Positions 25,661 to 34,283 of a stretch of DNA of 64,000 nucleotides are shown piece by piece (positions within the stretch are counted from its first letter, which is position 1; each line of letters opens with the position of its first letter). The position numbers and the translations under genes were made by a program. Source of the stretch: CAWDLX01 sp963753485 (GTDB lineage: Bacteria > Actinomycetota > Actinomycetes > Mycobacteriales > Micromonosporaceae); the NCBI GenBank assembly GCA_963753485.1, contig CAVWCL010000008.1:402070-466069 (forward strand), in the 5' to 3' direction. The notes beneath the pieces are model-generated. The model did no database searches and was not told the origin of the DNA. It was given only the letters and a program-made list of their open reading frames with translations.

Positions 25661-25968
25661 ATGATTCACCCCGACGCCCGTCTTCCATCAGGGCACGACT
25701 CCGCGCATTGGCCACCAAGGATGGATGATCGTTGACCACGAGACGACCGACCGTGTCGTCGGCCGCCCCGTCCGGTGGCGGCTTGTCGACGGCGGCTCGC
25801 CGTTCGGCCCCGCGCTGCGCGCCGCTTCGTCCGATTCAGAGTTTGTCATTGTGTGCGCTTAGATACATTTGGTTTCATCCAGCGTTGCACCCGTACGCAG
25901 CGTGCCAGGCGGGCGCAGTTGCTCACCGATGACGCCGGCCATGGTTGTCAGCTGAGGAGTCGGTGGTA
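25661..25968. other. Intergenic region before the zinc-ribbon membrane protein gene
   Basis: About 308 bases. An AT-richer stretch near 25840-25875 probably carries the promoter of the downstream gene, but no clean -35/-10 pair with normal spacing is seen. No supported gene. Confidence 0.35.
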
Positions 25969-28194
25969 ATGGTCCTGCAAGCGTTCCGGTCGCGAACCCA
26001 TTTTCCCGATCTCGATCTGTGTCCGTCGGGGCATCCCATTCACGATCTGGCCGTACGGTGTTCGAAGTGTGGGCGGTTCGTGATGCTCCTGCCGTCCGTC
26101 TACAAAGGGCGCGGCCGGACCGGTTCATTGTTCTACGGCATGACCATCGTGCTCACGGCGGTCATCGCGTTTCTGGTGTTCCGCTACACCAACGAGGTGT
26201 GGCCGCTGTACTGGTTCCTTCTGCTCGGCATCGTGCACCTGTACGCCACGGTGTTCACCCGGGGCGCCGCGCTCGGCAGCGCGGCCGCGTTCCTTGCCCT
26301 GACCTCGGCGGGATCGCTGGCCTGGACCGCAATGGGCGGCTCCGGACCGTCCGGCGTCCTCGGCCGGTTCGCCGATCCGGGCCTGCAGGTCCTGCCCGTG
26401 CTGGGCTGGTTGCTGACCACCTTCTACCTGTTCATGCTGGCCCGGCATGCACTGGTGCGGATACGGCCGGCGAGTCGGTACTTCCTCGCCGCCGCGACGC
26501 TGACGCTGGGGTACTGGGGAGTGTGGCTGTTCTACCTGGAGAACGAGCTGGTCAACCCGACGGTCTTTCAGGCGGCCATGGTGGCCGGCGTGTTGTTGCC
26601 GGCGGTGTCCATCCTGTTTCTGTTCAACCGGTCCGACCGCGACAAGCCGTCGTTCGACCCGGTCGCCGAGAATCGGGAACGGCGGTTATGGAGGATGAGT
26701 CTCAGCGCGGTCGCGTTGGTGGTCGTGGCCGTCGACCTAATCCTGATCGAACCGCTCTCGGCGGCCTTGGGGTACATCCTGGGCCAGTTCCTGCCCCGGT
26801 TGGTCGGTGTCGCGCCGTTGGCGGACATCAATCCGCATTGGGTGTCCGATCTCGGCTGGCGCCGGGCGGCCACGTCAGCCCTGCTGTTGGTCGCGGTGGC
26901 CCTCATCGTGGTACGGGCGGCGCTGGACACCGCGTACAGCAAGGCCGAACTCCGCGACGATCTGACCCAGGACATGAAGATGGACCTGACCACCATGGAT
27001 CTGGCCTCCCGGATGGCGCCGGCAGGAAAGTTGTCGGCGACTGGGGGAGGGATTCCGGCGGTCGATCCGAAGACCCTGCTCGGCGGCGGCACCACCGAGC
27101 GGGCGATCGAGGAGACCTCGTTCCTGGGCCGATACGTTGGCGAGACCGCGTACCGGATCGTCTGGAACATCGTGGATACGCTGCGTCGCTCCCTACACGC
27201 GGTGCTGCCGCTGGTGGCTTTCACCCTCCTTGGCCAACTGATCGTGCTGGTCCTGGCCAAACTCGGGGAGTACCTGCACCACGGGCCGTTCGTCGACGCC
27301 GTCTCGCTGTGGGGCATGGCCATGACGATCATTGTTGGGGTGGTTGTGCTGTGCGGCATCGCCTTCGACTTCGCGCCGTCACGGGACAAGCCCTGGCGGC
27401 GCCTGCGGGTCCTCGGCGTACCCCTCGTGGTCATGGCTGCCGGCGCGTTGCTGGCTACGGTCGGCTACTTCCTGGTCTCGGTGGCCAGCTGGGCTCTGCT
27501 GCCGATGCTCTGGCCGGCCGACGCCGCCCCGGCCGCGATGTTCTCCCGGGACCTGTACGTCCTCAACCTGGCTATCTCGACCGCCGGGCTTGGCCTGCTG
27601 GCCGTGCTGTACGCGATCGGTCGGGTCTTTCGCGGGAATCGCAACGGCAGCCGCCTCCCCGGTCGGGTGTTCAGCATCCCGGCCGTGGTGGTCCTGCTGG
27701 CGGTGGCGTGTGCGTCGGTCTCCCTCGCGGCGGGCCCGATCGGCTCCACGATCACCTCCGCCGCTGGTCGGTACTCCCCGCAAGCCGCGCAGGCCCTGCG
27801 GGAGCGGCTGCCGGCCGCACTGGCGGCCCGCTGCCAACCGGACCATCTCCTGGTGCCGGGCCAACTGGCCAGCCTGGACTGCCGCGTCGGGGCGACGGAG
27901 GTGTCCTTCCACGCGTTCAGCAACGTCGATGACCTGGACCGGGCCTATCGGGCGGCGCTGCACGCCCGCGGCGTGGCGATGGGCGCCGGCTCGTGCCAGC
28001 AGCAGTGGCCCGGTGAGGACCCGTACCCGGCCCCAGGCGGGGGTGGCCGGGTCGCGTGCTATATGGACCGGGGAGCCTGGCTGCTGTGGGCGGGCGAAGG
28101 TGTGTTGGGTATCGCCTTCCGGGGAGACGGTCAACCGGCGGCCCTGTACTCAGCCTGGTCCGGCGGCGCCTTCCGGCTTCGGTCGGCCGATTAG
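25969..28194 (+). CDS. Large polytopic membrane protein with N-terminal zinc-ribbon-like motif
   Basis: 741 residues from ATG 25969, with GAGGAG 9 bases upstream. The N-terminus carries Cys18, His22, Cys31 and Cys34 (CPSGH then CSKCG), a zinc-ribbon-like set in the cytosol. Then come about six membrane segments, a cytosolic stretch of about 100 residues (near 335-400, rich in charged residues), more membrane segments, and an external C-terminal domain of about 130 residues with several Cys. I do not recognise a family. A sensing or transport-assembly role is conceivable but not shown. Confidence 0.7.
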   Translation: MVLQAFRSRTHFPDLDLCPSGHPIHDLAVRCSKCGRFVMLLPSVYKGRGRTGSLFYGMTIVLTAVIAFLVFRYTNEVWPLYWFLLLGIVHLYATVFTRGAALGSAAAFLALTSAGSLAWTAMGGSGPSGVLGRFADPGLQVLPVLGWLLTTFYLFMLARHALVRIRPASRYFLAAATLTLGYWGVWLFYLENELVNPTVFQAAMVAGVLLPAVSILFLFNRSDRDKPSFDPVAENRERRLWRMSLSAVALVVVAVDLILIEPLSAALGYILGQFLPRLVGVAPLADINPHWVSDLGWRRAATSALLLVAVALIVVRAALDTAYSKAELRDDLTQDMKMDLTTMDLASRMAPAGKLSATGGGIPAVDPKTLLGGGTTERAIEETSFLGRYVGETAYRIVWNIVDTLRRSLHAVLPLVAFTLLGQLIVLVLAKLGEYLHHGPFVDAVSLWGMAMTIIVGVVVLCGIAFDFAPSRDKPWRRLRVLGVPLVVMAAGALLATVGYFLVSVASWALLPMLWPADAAPAAMFSRDLYVLNLAISTAGLGLLAVLYAIGRVFRGNRNGSRLPGRVFSIPAVVVLLAVACASVSLAAGPIGSTITSAAGRYSPQAAQALRERLPAALAARCQPDHLLVPGQLASLDCRVGATEVSFHAFSNVDDLDRAYRAALHARGVAMGAGSCQQQWPGEDPYPAPGGGGRVACYMDRGAWLLWAGEGVLGIAFRGDGQPAALYSAWSGGAFRLRSAD

Positions 28195-28250
28195 CGCCGA
28201 TTCTCGCGCAGCGGATTCGACCCCAGGTGCAGCCGATGCGAGAATCGGCG
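28195..28250. terminator. Long-arm hairpin after the membrane protein gene
   Basis: Perfect 13-base arms (CGCCGATTCTCGC at 28195-28207 and its complement at 28238-28250) close a 30-base loop directly after the stop codon, followed by TTAGTTAGT. Position and strength fit a terminator. Confidence 0.6.
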
Positions 28251-28405
28251 TTAGTTAGTGGGTGGCGTTCGTGGTCGCGTCCTGGGGCATCGAGGCGGCC
28301 GCCTTTGGTCCCCCGCACAGCCGTACCGTGGGCTCGCCCGGATGACCCTCGCCCGCCGTAACGAGCAGCGCGGCCTTGCGCGCGCCCGATCGCACCGGAG
28401 ATGAC

Positions 28406-28867
28406 ATGACCTTCAACACGCGAAATGGCACCCGTGGCGCGCGTCAACCCGGCGGCCGGGTGATGGTATGGATGAACAAGCTGATGGCCAAGCGAGTCCG
28501 CCGGACCGGCCGCGGCCCGGGATTCAACGCCCTGGTCCTGACCACCGTAGGCCGCAAGACCGGAGCCGCCCGGGAAACGCCGGTCGGTTGGTTCCCCGGC
28601 AACGACGGGACGTACCTGATCGTGGCCTCGGCGGCCGGCGCGCCCAAGAACCCCGCGTGGTACTACAACCTTGCCGCGCACCCCGACCGGGTCCAGATCG
28701 AGATCGGCGACGGTCGCACGATACCGGTGACTGCCGAGGAACTGCACGGACCCGAACGGAACGAGGCCTGGAAGAAGATCACCACCGCGGCACCCCGCTT
28801 CGCTGGATACGAGGGTAAGACCGACCGTGAGATGCCGGTCATCCGCCTGACGCCCCGCTCGGGCTGA
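28406..28867 (+). CDS. F420-type nitroreductase family (Ddn-like) oxidoreductase
   Basis: 153 residues from ATG 28406. ALVLTTVGRKTGAARETPVGWF, YLIVASAAGAPKNPAWYYNLAAHP and EIGDGRTIPVTAEEL are hallmark stretches of the deazaflavin-dependent nitroreductase family, which binds F420 in split-barrel proteins. Such enzymes are typical of actinomycetes and reduce diverse substrates. It stands alone between a terminator and VapBC. Confidence 0.88.
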   Translation: MTFNTRNGTRGARQPGGRVMVWMNKLMAKRVRRTGRGPGFNALVLTTVGRKTGAARETPVGWFPGNDGTYLIVASAAGAPKNPAWYYNLAAHPDRVQIEIGDGRTIPVTAEELHGPERNEAWKKITTAAPRFAGYEGKTDREMPVIRLTPRSG

Positions 28868-28998
28868 CCGGGCCGGTCGACCGCCCCGCGATTGGCCCGG
28901 GCCCGCGCAGCCGGCATCAGTACGATCGGTCCGCTGGTGTATGGAAGAGCACGCTGTTGGTGTGTAGTCCGGCATCAGCCTGGTGTACTGTTCATGTC

Positions 28999-29253
28999 GT
29001 GGGACGCATCACGGTTGACGTGAACGAGGAGTGGCTTGAGGCTGCTCGCGAGGTGTTGGGTACGGACACGAAGGTCGCGACGATCAACGCCGCGTTACAC
29101 GCGTTCGCGCTTCGCCGGCAGGCTCGTGAGATCGTCGCCGCCCTTGACAGCGTTGTGATGGACTTCGACGGCTCGGCCGAGGTGTGGGGCTACGGCGGCG
29201 GTCGCGATCTGTCGATCTTGGAACGAGACGCGCGAACGACCAACGCAGCCTGA
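28999..29253 (+). CDS. vapB: VapB-type antitoxin
   Basis: 84 residues from GTG 28999. RITVDVNEEWLEAAREVLGTDTKVATINAALHAF is a ribbon-helix-helix domain of the VapB kind; the acidic C-terminus (VMDFDGSAEVWGYG) would bind the toxin. TACTGT lies 7 bases before the GTG, so the operon is probably leaderless. It overlaps vapC by one base. Confidence 0.85.
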   Translation: MGRITVDVNEEWLEAAREVLGTDTKVATINAALHAFALRRQAREIVAALDSVVMDFDGSAEVWGYGGGRDLSILERDARTTNAA

Positions 29254-29672
29254 TGCCCGGCGCGATCTACCTGGCCGACACGTCGGTGTACGTCCTACAA
29301 GGCAGGCATCTGCCGGTGCGGCGACGCTTCGAGAGTCTCCTGGCCGAGGGCCGCTTGGCGACGTGTCAGATGACTGCCTTGGAGTTTCTCAACAACGCGC
29401 CGGACCCAAACGGTTACGAGATCCTCTGGGGCGCCATCCATGGGCAGCGTTGGCTGGATGTCACCACTGGCGCCACGGACCGGGCGTTGGAGGTGCATCG
29501 CCAGTTGGCGGAGGTGAGCCAGCACCGCCATTTCCGGCTACCCGACCTGATCATCGCGGCGACGGCTGAAGTCCATGGTGCAACAGTCCTGCACTATGAC
29601 GCTGACTACGACCGCATCGCGCGTGTCACTGGTCAGGCGACGGAGTGGGTCGCCGAGAAAGGCAGCTTGTAG
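29253..29672 (+). CDS. vapC: VapC-type PIN-domain ribonuclease toxin
   Basis: 139 residues from ATG 29253. YLADTSVYVL has the first catalytic Asp, CQMTALEFLN the conserved Glu region, and FRLPDLIIAATAEVHGATVLHYDADYDRIA the later acidic residues of the PIN site. The cognate antitoxin is directly upstream with a 1-base stop/start overlap (TGATG). Expected to cleave RNA when free. Confidence 0.9.
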   Translation: MPGAIYLADTSVYVLQGRHLPVRRRFESLLAEGRLATCQMTALEFLNNAPDPNGYEILWGAIHGQRWLDVTTGATDRALEVHRQLAEVSQHRHFRLPDLIIAATAEVHGATVLHYDADYDRIARVTGQATEWVAEKGSL

Positions 29673-29835
29673 CAAGTCCACGGTGGAGCCCGTGACGCGA
29701 TTTCGGCCGCAGCGTCAGCTGGAGCCGTGCAGGGACCGTTCGGGTGGCTGACCCTGGGGATCACCTGGCTACAGACGGGACGCGTTGCTCGCCCAGGGTG
29801 GGCAAAGGAAGCACCGCAACTTGCTGCCTGGCCGC

Positions 29836-30537
29836 TCACGCGTCGCCCGAGGTGCGCTCGTGCGTGACATCGTCGAAGCCGCCGAGTGCTGCGGTCCGCA
29901 CACGGGAGAGGCCTCCGGCCGCGGTCGTGCGTACCTCGGTGAGGCCGTCGGCCGCAGCGGACTGGACATGTCCGGCCGCCTCGATCGCGGCCGCGCGAAC
30001 CTGCTCGGCGGCGGCATTGACCGTGCTCCGAGCGTCCGTCGCGACCGCCCGTGCCGCTTCCTGTAGCGGTGCCACCACCGGACCCGTGTACTCGGACAGC
30101 TGCTGCACCGCCCGCCGCTCGGCCTCGGTGTCGGGGAGCATGGCCGCGGCCAACATCCCGCTGCCGAACGCGATCAGTCCGACCCCGATGGGGCTACCCT
30201 GGGTGGCCTGCAGCACCTTACGCGGGGCCAGCTGGACGCTCTCGCTGACGTCGTGCAGGGCGCCGGCGGCGCCCTCCCCCAGATGGTGCAGGCGCTCGGC
30301 CACCCCATCGCCCGCTTGGTCCAGCCGTTGGGCGGCGTCCGAGGCAGCACCAGCCACAGTAGACACCGCCTGCTGCGAGGTGCCGATCGTGCGGTCCTTG
30401 ATGGATCGGATCCGGCTGAGGACTCGGGTGGCGATGCGCCCTTGAGCGGTCTGGTGGGCGAGCCGGTCGACGTCGCGAGCGAGCTCGGCCCGGGTGGAGG
30501 CGATCTCCCGCCTCATGCGTTCGGGCTCCGTAGCCAT
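29836..30537 (-). CDS. DUF3618 family protein
   Basis: About 233 residues from ATG 30537, with AAGGAGG upstream. The start ERMRREIASTRAELARDVDRLAHQTA is the DUF3618 signature. Long amphipathic Ala-rich helices follow, with one hydrophobic segment (IGVGLIAFGSGMLAAAML). It ends a three-gene operon with a holin-like membrane protein and another helical membrane protein. These co-occur in actinomycetes and are thought to be membrane stress or cell-envelope proteins; the function is not established. Its start overlaps the end of the preceding gene. Confidence 0.82.
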   Translation of the reverse strand: MATEPERMRREIASTRAELARDVDRLAHQTAQGRIATRVLSRIRSIKDRTIGTSQQAVSTVAGAASDAAQRLDQAGDGVAERLHHLGEGAAGALHDVSESVQLAPRKVLQATQGSPIGVGLIAFGSGMLAAAMLPDTEAERRAVQQLSEYTGPVVAPLQEAARAVATDARSTVNAAAEQVRAAAIEAAGHVQSAAADGLTEVRTTAAGGLSRVRTAALGGFDDVTHERTSGDA

Positions 30538-30941
30538 GCGATGTCCTCCTTGAGCGATTGGATGGTCTGTCGGGGTAACGGTGACAGGGTGCGCAGACGG
30601 CGGCGGCCGACAGCCAGCAGGATCAGCCCGATGAGCAGCCACACCACGGCGACCACGCCGGCAGCGACGGCAATCGACCAGCTCGCGAGCCCCGGCACCC
30701 GATCAGCTACCACCTCGGACAGGGCCAGCACGCCCCCGGCGCTGATCAGGACCACGACCAGGTGCAGGGCGACAGCACCCATCGCCACCGCACGGGCGCC
30801 GCTGACTGCCTTCGTGGCCTCGGCCCGGATCTCAGTCCGGGCCAGGTCAACCTCTTGGCGTAGCAGTCGAGTCACGTCCGCGGCGACCTCGCGGACCATC
30901 GTGGCCGCTGACGGGACGGGGTCGGTGCCGGTCTGGATCAT
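30513..30941 (-). CDS. Phage holin-like (DUF1469/Holin-X) membrane protein
   Basis: 142 residues from ATG 30941, which overlaps the upstream stop as ATGA. An amphipathic N-terminus (VREVAADVTRLLRQEVDLARTEIRAEATKA) precedes two membrane helices (AVAMGAVALHLVVVLISAGGV and SIAVAAGVVAVVWLLIGLILLAV). This is the actinobacterial Holin-X family layout. Despite the name, these are chromosomal membrane proteins found with DUF3618. Middle gene of the operon. Confidence 0.83.
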   Translation of the reverse strand: MIQTGTDPVPSAATMVREVAADVTRLLRQEVDLARTEIRAEATKAVSGARAVAMGAVALHLVVVLISAGGVLALSEVVADRVPGLASWSIAVAAGVVAVVWLLIGLILLAVGRRRLRTLSPLPRQTIQSLKEDIAWLRSPNA

Positions 30942-31459
30942 GAGCTTGGGTCCTCGTGCTGGTTCTGCCACACGCCCTTGCCCAACCGCCCGACCGCGAA
31001 CCCCGCTGCGACCGCAGCGATGATGAAGGTTCCCGGCCGGCGGCGGGCGAAGTCCTGCAGCTCGTCCAGCACCCGATCGGGACCATGCTGGCCGAGGTAG
31101 TCGGCGAAGGAGCGGCTCTGCGCGGCCAGCATTCCGACCAGTTCCCCGGCCGGGGTGTCCGGCCGTTCAGCTGCCATGGTGGACAGCTCGCCAGCGAAGG
31201 CGCCGATCCGGTCGACGACCTGATGGTGCTGGCGGTCGACCTCCTGCCGCACCCGCTGCCGAATACCTGTCCCGACTTGCTTCGCCTGGTCGGTCGCGGC
31301 ATGGGCGACCTCGCGTGCTTCCTCCTTGGCTGTGCGGGCCACGTCCGTACCCGCTTCGTGCGCGGTTCGCGTCACGTCGATGCCAGCGTTGCGAACCGCG
31401 TTGCCCACGTCTCCTGCTGAGTGACCTACTTCCAGTGCCCGATCTTGAATGTCAGACAT
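30938..31459 (-). CDS. Helical membrane-associated stress-type protein
   Basis: 173 residues from ATG 31459, with AGGAG upstream. The first ~75 residues are an amphipathic repeat rich in Ala, Asp and Glu (VARTAKEEAREVAHAATDQAKQ). A C-terminal hydrophobic segment (GTFIIAAVAAGFAVGRLG) anchors it; this glycine-rich helix is typical of YqjD/ElaB-like proteins. First gene of the operon with holin-X and DUF3618. Exact function unknown. Confidence 0.75.
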   Translation of the reverse strand: MSDIQDRALEVGHSAGDVGNAVRNAGIDVTRTAHEAGTDVARTAKEEAREVAHAATDQAKQVGTGIRQRVRQEVDRQHHQVVDRIGAFAGELSTMAAERPDTPAGELVGMLAAQSRSFADYLGQHGPDRVLDELQDFARRRPGTFIIAAVAAGFAVGRLGKGVWQNQHEDPSS

Positions 31460-31864
31460 GAAATGCTCCTACCTCGCGAGCGTTCGTCGGAACGGGTCAG
31501 TCGCGGCAACCTGCGCACGTCTTACCCACCGGAGCGGATCTCATGCGTTCGAGCGTCTGCTCGGCGATGGCAGTGTGGGCTTGGGCTCGGGCCCGTGGAT
31601 CGGAGGGGCAGGGCGCCAGGCGGGTGGCTGTGCCGTAGGCCGGGATCGAGATTCCGGTGGTGGAGACGACGCACGGCCGAGGTCCCGCGAGAAGTTTCTT
31701 CTGGCATAGTGTCCGATCCGGGGCGATGCTCGACCGCCTCCGCCGGCCCCCCTTCCCAGTGGGCCTTCCGACGGTTCGCCAAGATTGGCGGGATCCCCTG
31801 TAATCGCAGCGCCCCGCTCGACATAAGCAAGGGTGACAGCTATCACCTCGAGTGAGGAGCGTTG
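31460..31864. other. Intergenic region between the stress operon and the sigma factor gene
   Basis: About 405 bases between divergent operons, so it should hold both promoters. A near-palindrome sits just before the sigma-factor ribosome site (listed separately). A minus-strand stretch near 31497-31600 reads as a plausible helical segment but has no start or known relatives, so no gene is called. Confidence 0.4.
31832..31847. promoter_or_regulatory. Palindrome upstream of the sigma factor gene
   Basis: GGTGACAGCTATCACC is a 16-base near-perfect palindrome (one mismatched pair) ending 17 bases before the ATG. A repressor site is likely; the binding protein is unknown. Confidence 0.45.
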
Positions 31865-32506
31865 ATGCGACCACGCGAACCCGACGACGAGGAATGGTTC
31901 ACCCGAATCTACGCCGCGCACCATGGCGACATCGTCAACTACGGCCGCCGTCGCCTGGCCGATCTGGACGCGGCCGTCGAACTGGCCCAAGAGGTGTTCG
32001 TGGTCGCCTGGCGCCGACGGGCCGAAGTTCCGGACTACCACCTGCCGTGGCTGTACGGGGTGGCCCGGCGTCTGTTGGCCAATCGATGGCGGGCCGACCG
32101 GGGCAGTCCGGCGCCGCTGCTGCTAGCTGATCTGGAACGGGTCGCCGGCGCCACACCGGCCCGGCCCGACGACGGGCGGCTGGTTGACGTCCGGGCCGCG
32201 CTGGCCGGTCTCGCCGACGACGACCAGGAGATCCTGCGCCTGATCGGTTGGGAGGAGCTGACCGTCCGGGAGGCGGCGCAGGTGCTCGGTTGCACTCGCG
32301 GCAGCGCCGCGGTCCGGCTGCACCGGGCCCGCCGCCGTCTCATCGCCGCGATGGCTGGTGCCGGGCTCGCCGCACGGCCGGTGCCGGCCACACCGGCTGT
32401 CCCACCGCCGGCAGCGGCCGCGTCTGCCACACCGTCCGCGCCGTCCCTGCCGGCGCCGCCTGCGCCGACCACCCCGGCGTCCTTCGCGACGCCGCTATGT
32501 TCGTGA
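31865..32506 (+). CDS. RNA polymerase sigma factor, SigE/ECF family
   Basis: 213 residues from ATG 31865 (GAGGAG upstream). FTRIYAAHHGDIVNYGRRRL and LAQEVFVVAWRRRAEVPDYHLPWLYGVARRLLANRWR form region 2. ALAGLADDDQEILRLIGWEELTVREAAQVLGCTRGSAAVRLHRARRRL is region 4. A Pro/Ala-rich tail of about 45 residues follows. The next gene, 11 bases on, is probably its regulatory partner. Confidence 0.92.
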   Translation: MRPREPDDEEWFTRIYAAHHGDIVNYGRRRLADLDAAVELAQEVFVVAWRRRAEVPDYHLPWLYGVARRLLANRWRADRGSPAPLLLADLERVAGATPARPDDGRLVDVRAALAGLADDDQEILRLIGWEELTVREAAQVLGCTRGSAAVRLHRARRRLIAAMAGAGLAARPVPATPAVPPPAAAASATPSAPSLPAPPAPTTPASFATPLCS

Positions 32507-32517
32507 AGGGAGTCGCC

Positions 32518-33645
32518 ATGCTGTCAGAAAACCGGGTCCGTATCCTCATTGGCTCCGCCGACCCAGTCCGGATGGCCGCGGCGCCACCGCCCACCCGCTC
32601 CGCGGCAGACCTGATCGCGCACGCCGATGCCCTTTCCCAGGCCCGCGCCCATGCTCTCGCCCATCTCCCGGCCAAAGAAGGGATCCGGGCGCGCCGGCCG
32701 CGCCGGCAAGCCCGGCCAGGGCGGCGACTGGTCCTGGCCGGGGCGGCCCTGGCCGTCACCGCCGTAGTCGCCGCCGTCACCGCGCAGCAGATCGGGACGC
32801 ATCGGCGACCGTCCGCTGTAGACAGTACGTGGGGTGACGGCGTCGTGGTGGTGCCAATCGCCTATCAGAACGCGGATCCACCACCGCCCGCCGCCGGACA
32901 ACTCCGGGCCCTGGCCGCCCGGCTGACCGATGCGCCGTACGACGCTCAGACCGGCCCCTTCCGCTATCACCAGATCAGGGATTGGGGCGACCCGCTCATG
33001 GCGTCCCCTGAGGGCTTCGCCATGAGTTTCGTGGTTGACCGGGAGACCTGGGAGTTCACCGACAACTCCAGCTGGAGCCGGCTGACCCAGTTGGCGCCGC
33101 AGTTCCCCGACCACGCCTCCCAGGATTACTGGATCCACCATGGCGGACCCTGGTCGGCCAAACCGCCCGTCGACACCACTTTCCCGCCCATAGGGGAGGC
33201 TGCACTGCCGACCGACCGGGCCGGGTTGGTCACGTTCATGAACGTGCGGTACGGAGTGGGGGCTGCATTGAAGCAGGTCGACACGATCTATCGGCGGTAC
33301 GTGCCGACGAAGGCGACCCGGGCCATGGTGCTCGACATCCTGGCCGACCTGCCCGGCCTGAGCTGGCGCGGCGGGGTGACTGATCGGAGCGGCCGGGCCG
33401 GCCTGGCCGTCACCTATGACGATGTCGCCCACGACGAGCAGTGGCTGCTGGTCTTCGACCCGCACACCGGCGTCCTGCTGGCCAAGGAACTCGTCCTGCT
33501 CACGTCTGACCGGGTCAACGTGTATTCCCTGTTCCTGGCCACCGGCCAGACCACCCAGCCTGGCTTCCCGGCGCCAGAGGCAGCGGCCGTGCCGAGTCCA
33601 ACGCCAGCGTCCGACCCGACACCGGGGCCTGATCCGACGACATGA
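32518..33645 (+). CDS. CU044_5270-type membrane-anchored protein, sigma-factor partner
   Basis: 375 residues from ATG 32518 (GAAGGGAG upstream). A cytosolic N-terminus of about 70 residues precedes one membrane helix (LVLAGAALAVTAVVAAVTA) and a large external domain ending in a Pro/Thr-rich tail. The arrangement right after a SigE-type gene, and the external YDDVAHDEQWLLVFDPHTGVLLAKE region, match the CU044_5270 family. An anti-sigma role is inferred from position only; no zinc-binding anti-sigma motif is seen. Confidence 0.75.
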   Translation: MLSENRVRILIGSADPVRMAAAPPPTRSAADLIAHADALSQARAHALAHLPAKEGIRARRPRRQARPGRRLVLAGAALAVTAVVAAVTAQQIGTHRRPSAVDSTWGDGVVVVPIAYQNADPPPPAAGQLRALAARLTDAPYDAQTGPFRYHQIRDWGDPLMASPEGFAMSFVVDRETWEFTDNSSWSRLTQLAPQFPDHASQDYWIHHGGPWSAKPPVDTTFPPIGEAALPTDRAGLVTFMNVRYGVGAALKQVDTIYRRYVPTKATRAMVLDILADLPGLSWRGGVTDRSGRAGLAVTYDDVAHDEQWLLVFDPHTGVLLAKELVLLTSDRVNVYSLFLATGQTTQPGFPAPEAAAVPSPTPASDPTPGPDPTT

Positions 33646-33686
33646 TTATCCACAAGGGACACTGGAAAGGTGTTGTCCATAAGGGA
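33646..33686 (+). repeat. Two DnaA-box-like direct repeats
   Basis: TTATCCACAAGGGA (33646-33659) and TTGTCCATAAGGGA (33673-33686) are 14-base direct repeats, 27 bases apart, right after the stop codon. The first nine bases of copy 1 are a perfect DnaA box. An isolated pair is more likely a regulatory or titration site, or chance, than an origin. Confidence 0.4.
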
Positions 33687-33918
33687 TCTTAGATTGACGG
33701 GACTGCCGCGGGGTACGGGTCGACGGAGCCGTGCCCCGCTGCGGTTCAGGAGTACCCCCGCGTCGTCGATTCCCGGGGGCGGCGGGAGAGCACAACCGCA
33801 AGGGGTCGGTCGCGTCGATGTGACGGACGATGATTCCCCGCGGTGCGCCACGGATCTAGCGACGGACTGGCTACGGAGGTCGTGGTTGGACTGTGGTGGG
33901 CCGGGCGACCTGCGTACC

Positions 33919-33948
33919 TTGACGGTTACTTAACTGCATTGGTACGCT
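33919..33948 (+). promoter_or_regulatory. ArsR promoter with embedded operator
   Basis: TTGACG (33919-33924) and TACGCT (33943-33948) are 18 bases apart, a good sigma-70-type promoter. GTTACTTAAC, a 10-base inverted repeat, sits in the spacer directly after the -35 and is a natural operator for the ArsR protein. The ATG follows 8 bases after the -10, so the message is nearly leaderless. Confidence 0.55.
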
Positions 33949-33956
33949 CATCCCCC

Positions 33957-34283
33957 ATGGAAGCCGTGCTACGAGCTCTGGCTGACGAGAGCCGGCGGAC
34001 GGTGTTGGAGACCTTGAAGGGTGGCCCGGCCACCGCGGGTGACCTGGCGGCCCGACTGCCGATTGCCCGCCCAGGGGTGTCGCGACATCTGCGGGTACTG
34101 AGAGAGGCAGGGCTGGTTGAGGTCCGGCAGCGAGCTCAGCAGCGGATCTACAGTCTTCGCCCTGAGCCCTTGGCCGAGGTCGATGAATGGCTTAGCCGGT
34201 ATCGCGCCCTGTGGGAGCACCGACTTGATGCCCTGCACACCGAGGTGGCCAGGGGCAAACGCGAACGAAGGAGTGGCAAATGA
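33957..34283 (+). CDS. ArsR family transcriptional regulator
   Basis: 108 residues from ATG 33957 (MEAVLRALADESRRTVLETL). PATAGDLAARLPIARPGVSRHLRVLREAGLVEVRQRAQQRIYSLRPEPLAEVDEWL is the ArsR winged helix of the SRPBCC-linked class (no metal-binding ELCVCDL motif). It overlaps the next gene, an SRPBCC protein, by 4 bases; this pairing is common in actinomycetes. Likely autoregulated through the repeat at 33925. Confidence 0.9.
   Translation: MEAVLRALADESRRTVLETLKGGPATAGDLAARLPIARPGVSRHLRVLREAGLVEVRQRAQQRIYSLRPEPLAEVDEWLSRYRALWEHRLDALHTEVARGKRERRSGK

Larger units (their letters stand above)
33646..33956. other. Intergenic region before the ArsR gene
   Basis: About 311 bases. It begins with two DnaA-box-like direct repeats and ends with the ArsR promoter, both listed separately. 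The middle has no supported gene. Confidence 0.45.

Noticed and set aside
30513..30941. A prophage, suggested by the holin-like gene
   Set aside because: The Holin-X family is chromosomal in actinomycetes and sits with DUF3618; no phage structural or lysis genes are present.
33646..33686. A replication origin based on DnaA-like boxes
   Set aside because: Only two boxes, no AT-rich unwinding region, and no dnaA or dnaN nearby.
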